From Haliangium sp050303215 (lineage in GTDB: Bacteria; Myxococcota_A; Polyangia; Haliangiales; Haliangiaceae), in the NCBI RefSeq assembly GCF_050303215.1, contig NZ_JBNLBH010000072.1:4581-68580 (forward strand): 64,000 nucleotides of DNA, read 5' to 3'. Each line of letters begins with the position of its first letter. Within the stretch, counting starts at the first letter, position 1. Below the pieces are notes generated by a model that saw only the letters and a list, made by a program, of their open reading frames with translations, did not search any database and was not told where the DNA came from. Both the position numbers and the translations under genes were made by a program. Positions 52,149-64,000 of the stretch are shown here, piece by piece.

Positions 52149-52281
52149 CACGCCATCGCGACCACGGATTCGGCTGGCGACGGTCGGGCCTGCGACGTCG
52201 CTGCAGATTCTGGGCGGGTCGCTCATCGGGGCTGCGATGTCGCGGTCAGGGGGTCGGCTGGCGCTGCTCGACGCAGCGCGG

Positions 52282-53772
52282 TCAGCTCTCGGTATCGAAA
52301 AGCGACAGAGCCTGCTCATAGCACGCTTTCGCCTGTTCGTGTTCAGACCTCCTGAGCGCGAGGTCGCCGAGGCTCATGATGCAGTCGGCCTGGCCGAGCA
52401 CGGAGCCGACCTGTTCGAATAGTGGCCGGGCTCGCTCATAATCCGCGGCGAGCGCTCGGTAGTGCTCCATGGTCCGCAACAGATCGTCTTGCGACGGTCG
52501 GTGCATCGCTGACAAGTGCTGGCGGACAGGAGCGAGCATGCGCAGCCGCGGCGCCTCCGCGTACGCCAGGGCCACCTGGCCGAGAACCCGAACCGCCGCG
52601 TGGCCGTGCCCGGGAACGAGCGCGTCGGCGTCTTCGACCGCGACTCCGTCGGGCAGCAGCGCGAGCAGCGAGGCGAGCCGGCGCGCCGCGTCCGTCATGC
52701 GCGGCGAGGTCCAGGACAGCTCGACCGAGATCTCCCAGCTCGACAGACGATCGGGCTCCATGTCGGGCCGTAACAGGAGCGCCATGCGGCTCCGCGTCCA
52801 CTCGGCCTGCAAGTTGGCCAAGATGTCGCCCTCGGCGCGGTGGGCCAGGAGCTTGATCGCGAGCGGGATTCCGTCCAGCGCGCCCACGAGCTGGTCCACG
52901 ACTGGGTCGTCGGGAGCATCGGGGTTGGCGATCGCGCAGAACATCTCGCGGGCCGCGACGTCCGACAGACGCTCGACCTGCACCGGCTTGTCCCACGCCA
53001 GCCCGGCTGGCTTCGTCGCTCCGCGCATCGTGATCACCAGGGCGACCCCACGGACGTTGCCGATCTGGCCCAGGAGCGCCTCGGTGGAGCCTGTGTCGTG
53101 CTCCCAGGGCGTCTCCAGGTTGTCGAGCACGAGCAGGGCGGGGCTGCGGCAGAGGCTCGCTCGGACATCGCGCAGGGTGACCGCGCCCGCCAGCCCGACG
53201 GCTTTGCCCAGTCGTTCGAGCACGGCGTCGGCCGAAGGGGCGCCGTCGAGGCGTACGAAGTAACGCCGCTCACCGTAGCGCGCGACGACGTCATCGTGGT
53301 GCACGGCCGCGATCGCCAGCGTGCTCTTCCCGATACCGCCGGGCCCGAGGATTGCGATGGGCGTGACCCGATCTCGGGCCACCCGCGCGGCCAACTCTTC
53401 GGCGAGCTCGTCCCGGCCAAAGAACCACTCCAGGTACGGCATCTCAGATTCGAGCGCGACCGTGTCCTGCTGCTCGGATGGGTCGGCCGCCGCGAACAGC
53501 CTACGCACGGCCTCAATCTCGTCGGCGCGATAGCTGCGGGCGTTGAGCAGCGAGTCGAAGAGAGGCGCGCCGAGCAGCCCATGACGTTCGAGCAGGGTGG
53601 CGGTCTCGAAGGCGAGCTGATCGAGCGAGGCCGTCCCTGCGGGCAGCGCCGCGGACAGCCGACGTCCTTGGGGTAGCAGGCGCACGAAGCGGCGCAGCTC
53701 GTCGGCCTCGAACAGAGAGGTCAGGAGGTCAATTAGTTCGGCCTGATTGTCGCTAACGAAGTCGTCCTTCAT
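52282..53772 (-). CDS. EAD1-type effector-associated domain plus STAND (NB-ARC) ATPase, truncated TPR tail
   Basis: 496 residues from the ATG at 53772 (AGGGG seven bases upstream). The N-terminus (about 7-93) has the helical pattern of the bacterial EAD1 death-like domain: ELIDLLTSLFEADELRRFVRLL, then LDQLAFETATLLERHGLL. The STAND ATPase has FFGRDELAEELA, P-loop LGPGGIGKST (about 142-151), Walker B ALLVLDNLETPW and a GLPLAIKLLA-like GIPLAIKLLA motif. Only a TPR stub remains at the end (ARPLFEQVGSVLGQADC.., LGDLALRRSEHEQAKACYEQAL), where relatives have many copies. It stops next to the repeat-rich region, so the C-terminus was probably lost. Such proteins sense a signal through TPRs and recruit an effector through EAD1; no EAD1-bearing effector is visible nearby. 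Confidence 0.85.
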   Translation of the reverse strand: MKDDFVSDNQAELIDLLTSLFEADELRRFVRLLPQGRRLSAALPAGTASLDQLAFETATLLERHGLLGAPLFDSLLNARSYRADEIEAVRRLFAAADPSEQQDTVALESEMPYLEWFFGRDELAEELAARVARDRVTPIAILGPGGIGKSTLAIAAVHHDDVVARYGERRYFVRLDGAPSADAVLERLGKAVGLAGAVTLRDVRASLCRSPALLVLDNLETPWEHDTGSTEALLGQIGNVRGVALVITMRGATKPAGLAWDKPVQVERLSDVAAREMFCAIANPDAPDDPVVDQLVGALDGIPLAIKLLAHRAEGDILANLQAEWTRSRMALLLRPDMEPDRLSSWEISVELSWTSPRMTDAARRLASLLALLPDGVAVEDADALVPGHGHAAVRVLGQVALAYAEAPRLRMLAPVRQHLSAMHRPSQDDLLRTMEHYRALAADYERARPLFEQVGSVLGQADCIMSLGDLALRRSEHEQAKACYEQALSLFDTES

Positions 53773-53969
53773 GCCCTCGCCCCTGGTGCTGGAACGAGAA
53801 TAGACCAATCCCAGCGGCGCGGGAGGCTCTGGCGGTGGTAGCGCCGCTATCGCCCGGCGGTCGAGCGGGGCGGCACGGAGGCGCTGAGAGCGCGGCAGGA
53901 GCGCGACATTTCCGGGTTATGGGGGGTGGGAGGCCGAACGGGGCGCTATACTGGCGGCGCGCGGATCGC

Positions 53970-55691
53970 ATGCGTTTCATCAGCTCCATCACGACATCGG
54001 ACTTTCGTATCCTGCGACAGGGCCGGCAGACCTACATAGACAAGACCGCGTCCATCGCCCGGGCTTTGACCGTCCCACAGCAGGTGCTCCTGTTCCCGCG
54101 TCCGCGCCGCTTCGGCAAGACCTTGTGGATGTCCACCTTCGAGGCCTTCGTCGCGCGCAAGCCCGACGCCGAGCCGGGTGAGCAAGAGCAGGAGCGTGCC
54201 GCCCTCTTCGGCGATCTGGCGATTTGGCGCGATGAGCACGCGCGGGCACATGCTGGCCGTCATCCGGTTGTATCCATGACCTTCAAGGATCTCAAGGAGA
54301 CGAGCTGGGACGAATGCCTGGCGGCTGTCGGCAGGGTCGTGTCTCAGGCGTTTCGAGCCCACGAGTACGTCCGCCCATCGCTCTCACGTGCCGATGCACT
54401 CGTCTTCGATGCCGTACGAGAGCGACGCGCCGACCGTTCGACGCTGAGCGGCGCACTCGCGTATCTGTCCGAAATCTTGCATGAGCACCACGGCGAGCGA
54501 GTCGCCCTGCTCATCGACGAGTACGATCTGCCGATCCACGCTGCCTACACCCACGGCTACTACGACCAGGCGATCACCTTCTTTCGCAACTTCCTCTGGG
54601 GCGGGTACAAGGACAACAGCCACCTGTTCAAGGGCGTGCTTGCCGGCATCTTGCGGGTGGCCAAGGAGAGCATCTTCTCGGGCCTGAACAACCTGGCCGT
54701 GTACTCGATCCTGCGTCGCGAGTACGCTGACAGCTTCGGCTTCACCGAGGCCGAGGTCGAGGATCTGGCGCGCCTGGCCGAATCCGAAGAGCACCTCGAC
54801 ACCCTGCGCGCCTGGTACAACGGCTACCACTTTGGCGGCGAGGTCATGTACAACCCGTGGTCGGTGTTGCAGTTTTTGGACAACCCTGACAAGTCTCCGC
54901 AGGCGTACTGGGTCCAGACCGGCTCGGACCAGATCATCCGGGAGCTGATCGAGCGAGGTGGACTTGGTCAGATGTGCGAGCAGGAAGCGCTGCTGCGGGG
55001 TGACGAGATCGAAGCCGATGTCAGCGAGGCCTTGTCTCTGCGTGACGTCGAGCAGCGGGCCAACGCGGCGTTGAGCCTGCTCCTCTTCTCGGGCTACCTC
55101 ACCGCGACCGATGTTCAGCATGGTGACCGGTACCCGCGAGTGCGTCTGCGCATTCCCAACCGCGAGGTCGCGAGCCTGTACGCGGACATCGTGCTGGGGT
55201 GGTGGGAGACCGGGCTGACTTCGGGGGCGGCGCGTCCCCGGGACCTGCTCGTCAGCTTCCTGGCGGCCTTGCTCGCCGGCGACGCTGTTCGAGTCGAGGC
55301 TGACCTACAGCGGCTGCTCATCGATCACGTCTCGCACCACGACCTGCCCCGACCGGCGGGCGAGCTGCCGTATCACATGTTCGTGCTCGGCCTACTCGTA
55401 CGCCTGGCCGACGATTACGACGTGCGTTCCAACCGCGAGTCGGGTTATGGCCGTGCGGACGTGCTCATCATCCCGCGTCATTCGGGCCAGCCGGGTGTCG
55501 TCATCGAGCTCAAGACCCTCGACCCCGAGCGCGACGGCACTCCCGAGGCCGCTCTCGACCAGGCCATGGCCCAGATCGAAGAGCGCGCGTACGCGGCCGA
55601 GCTACGGGCGCACGGGGCCACGTCGATTCGCGCCTACGCCGCGGTGTTCGCGCGCAAGCGCGTGCACGTGCGCGTACGCAGCGAACCATGA
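53970..55691 (+). CDS. AAA-ATPase-like protein with C-terminal PD-(D/E)XK nuclease domain (PF09820/PF08011 type)
   Basis: 573 residues from the ATG at 53970; a longer GTG start (53835) adds only low-complexity sequence. The N-terminal family motif is DFRILRQGRQTYIDKT, followed by the P-loop RPRRFGKTL (about 44-52) and Walker B ALLIDEYDLPIH near 179. The middle has KGVLAGILRVAKESIFSGLNN and WYNGYHFGG, both typical. The C-terminus has GRADVLIIP and VIELKTLD, the D...ExK pattern of the nuclease fold. Members are frequent in genomes rich in mobile DNA; the function is poorly known. A TATACT -10 lies at 53946-53951. It is divergent from the STAND gene, with 197 bp between starts. Confidence 0.9.
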   Translation: MRFISSITTSDFRILRQGRQTYIDKTASIARALTVPQQVLLFPRPRRFGKTLWMSTFEAFVARKPDAEPGEQEQERAALFGDLAIWRDEHARAHAGRHPVVSMTFKDLKETSWDECLAAVGRVVSQAFRAHEYVRPSLSRADALVFDAVRERRADRSTLSGALAYLSEILHEHHGERVALLIDEYDLPIHAAYTHGYYDQAITFFRNFLWGGYKDNSHLFKGVLAGILRVAKESIFSGLNNLAVYSILRREYADSFGFTEAEVEDLARLAESEEHLDTLRAWYNGYHFGGEVMYNPWSVLQFLDNPDKSPQAYWVQTGSDQIIRELIERGGLGQMCEQEALLRGDEIEADVSEALSLRDVEQRANAALSLLLFSGYLTATDVQHGDRYPRVRLRIPNREVASLYADIVLGWWETGLTSGAARPRDLLVSFLAALLAGDAVRVEADLQRLLIDHVSHHDLPRPAGELPYHMFVLGLLVRLADDYDVRSNRESGYGRADVLIIPRHSGQPGVVIELKTLDPERDGTPEAALDQAMAQIEERAYAAELRAHGATSIRAYAAVFARKRVHVRVRSEP

Positions 55692-55744
55692 GGCCCAGCC
55701 GGCGCGAACGCGCCTCGCCGAGCTCGAAACGGATACCAGCCGAC

Positions 55745-57286
<1,542 letters not shown>

Positions 57287-57374
57287 CGTAAACCTCCTTG
57301 CGGGGCGGCGGGGGTCACGGGCCGAGCGTACCCGGCGCGCGCAGGCCGCTGCCATCCGGCCTGCCGGAGCGATG

Positions 57375-58748
<1,374 letters not shown>

Positions 58749-58753
58749 GTTGA

Positions 58754-59455
58754 TCACTCCTTGGCGGCGGTCGGGTCGGACGCGTCGTCGGGCGCGGCGG
58801 GCGCGTCGTCAGCCGGGTCGGACGCGTCGGCCGCGGCGACATGGGGCGCCGGCACCGCCTGGGGGGCGTCGAACAGCAGCGACGAGGCCCGGGTGAGCCG
58901 GGACAGGGCGGCGGCTGCGAGCATCAGGATGCCCAGCGGCAGCACCGCCTTGATGATCCAGCGTGCGGGCAGTCCGCCGGGGGCCTGCGAGCGCTCGCCG
59001 GTCTCGATGGCGTCCCACACGAAGGGGATGGCCTTGATGCCCACCAGGAGCAAAAACGGCATCAGCAGCAGCAAGATGCCGTACAGCTCGATCCACGCCT
59101 GGGTGCGGAGCGAGAAGCGGTCGTGAAGCACGTCTACGCGCACGTGCTCATCGCACTCGAACACGTAGCTCAGGCCGAGCAGGAAGCCGACCGAGTATAG
59201 GTGCCACTGCAGCTCCTCGAACTCGATGCGGCCCTCGCCGAAGAGGTAGCGCATGACCACGTTGAGCACGATGATGGCGAGCAGGGCCGCCCACACCCAC
59301 GACACCGCGTCACCGATGCGTCGGATCACGCGGTCGACGGCGACGGACACGCGGGTGTGGGGCAGGGCGGTGTGGTGGACGAGGGGTTCCAGCCCGACCG
59401 CCTCGGATGAGGGCTTGGGATCGGTCGAGGTCGGTGGTGATGCCTGAGCGTTCAT
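58754..59455 (-). CDS. TRAP transporter small permease (DctQ)
   Basis: 233 residues. Four membrane helices (about 48-66, 87-105, 122-142, 165-183) carry the DctQ pattern VLNVVMRYLFGEGRIEFEELQWHL and GLSYVFECDEHVRVDVL. The N- and C-terminal tails are long, charged and disordered, longer than in most DctQ. It lies 21 bp after the binding-protein gene. Confidence 0.93.
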   Translation of the reverse strand: MNAQASPPTSTDPKPSSEAVGLEPLVHHTALPHTRVSVAVDRVIRRIGDAVSWVWAALLAIIVLNVVMRYLFGEGRIEFEELQWHLYSVGFLLGLSYVFECDEHVRVDVLHDRFSLRTQAWIELYGILLLLMPFLLLVGIKAIPFVWDAIETGERSQAPGGLPARWIIKAVLPLGILMLAAAALSRLTRASSLLFDAPQAVPAPHVAAADASDPADDAPAAPDDASDPTAAKE

Positions 59456-59476
59456 GGCGCGCGCCTCCGCTGCCGG

Positions 59477-60649
<1,173 letters not shown>

Positions 60650-60685
60650 GGTCGGGGACTCCTTGCGGGGCGCGAGTGCGTGGGC

Positions 60686-61882
<1,197 letters not shown>

Positions 61883-62001
61883 CGGGGATTTCCTCTCGAG
61901 CGGCCCTGGGGTCAGGTGCCTGCAGGCTGCGGCGCAACATGCTGAGAAGAGCCTCATGCACCGCGAATGAGATTCTTCGCGCACTCGATACCACACGCTT
62001 G

Positions 62002-62016
62002 TGTTGCGTTGCAACA
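62002..62016. promoter_or_regulatory. Perfect inverted repeat TGTTGC-N3-GCAACA, candidate operator
   Basis: TGTTGC (62002-62007) and GCAACA (62011-62016) are separated by three bases, with partial extension of the arms outside. The site lies 120 bp upstream of the porin start and is the only striking palindrome in the 61883-62115 gap. It probably controls the porin-TRAP-ligase operon. Confidence 0.4.
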
Positions 62017-62115
62017 ATGACGTGGCGCGCAGATGTCGGGGAGATGTCGCCCGCCCGACGGCAGCGGCCCAGCACGAGTTCGGCGGCGACACCGGCCGGC
62101 TTCCGCGGCGGCGGC

Positions 62116-64000
<1,885 letters not shown>

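Larger units (their letters stand above)
51274..52281. other. Repeat-rich region without a convincing gene
   Basis: The stretch holds two tandem arrays (51560-51856 and 51939-52148). Minus-strand frames give repetitive peptides such as DSDFGHPF.A.RN with 14-residue period, but a TGA at 51681-51683 breaks the frame inside a repeat unit, and no start with a good ribosome site is seen. It may be a decayed repeat-protein gene or a minisatellite. The rest (51274-51559) shows nothing recognisable. Confidence 0.5.

Noticed and set aside
51681..52319. Small repeat protein gene on the minus strand
   Set aside because: The repetitive frame overlaps the end of the STAND gene, has no ribosome site and is cut by a stop within a repeat; I treat it as a repeat array only.

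Overview
The window is very GC-rich and looks like chromosomal DNA of a myxobacterium (phylum Myxococcota, most like the Haliangium/Nannocystis side). The pointers are a Hanks-type Ser/Thr kinase fused to a STAND-type ATPase with a TPR/PEGA partner, an RCC1-repeat lipoprotein with Cys-rich repeats, an FHA-GAF-PP2C phosphatase, an EAD1-STAND protein, many lipoproteins of unknown role, and GTG/TTG starts. No replicon origin, rRNA, phage module or CRISPR array was seen.

Layout. 1-5793 (minus): a broken kinase gene, a TPR/PEGA protein and an RCC1 lipoprotein that runs off the left edge. 5794-6751: non-coding, with three phased palindromes, a MITE-like repeat (copy A) and the tetR promoter with two operators. 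6752-8329: tetR, a YciI-like gene and tag. 8351-12819 (minus): treZ-treY trehalose synthesis. 13047-16956 (minus): rpmG-rpmB-lipoprotein and an FHA-GAF-SpoIIE phosphatase. 17211-26945: a tightly overlapping six-gene operon that starts with a 1570-residue fusion (aldehyde dehydrogenase, lysine-6-aminotransferase-like, GNAT, and a second aminotransferase fold without its catalytic lysine). It continues with a C45 N-acyl hydrolase/transferase, a class III aminotransferase, both subunits of a 3-oxoacid CoA-transferase and a cyclopropane-fatty-acid synthase. I regard this operon as the most interesting system in the window. Its enzymes match, step for step, an acetyl-protected lysine or beta-lysine breakdown route.

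26982-37055: mixed genes (an outer-membrane-type protein, a GFA-family protein, a WD40-like lipoprotein, typA, a haloalkane-dehalogenase-like hydrolase, rlmB, an EstB-like serine hydrolase, tRNA-Glu and tRNA-Gln, a secreted hypothetical and a nitrilase). 37179-50999 (plus): the translation/RNA operon rimP-nusA-ylxR-infB-ylxP-rbfA-nrnA-[diheme lipoprotein]-truB-rpsO-pnp-dut, with a rimP attenuator hairpin and a long hairpin in the pnp leader. 51000-52281: non-coding, with copy B of the MITE-like repeat and two 42-bp tandem arrays. 52282-55691: an EAD1-STAND ATPase with a shortened TPR end, divergent from an AAA-ATPase/PD-(D/E)XK protein; together these resemble defence or mobile-DNA-associated genes. 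55745-61882 (minus): a DcaP-like porin, a TRAP transporter (P, Q, M) and an acyl-CoA synthetase, forming an uptake-and-activation cassette for an unknown carboxylic acid. 62116-64000 (minus): a BatA/VWA-type membrane protein cut by the right edge.

All calls rest on reading the sequence and knowledge of the families; no database search was run.
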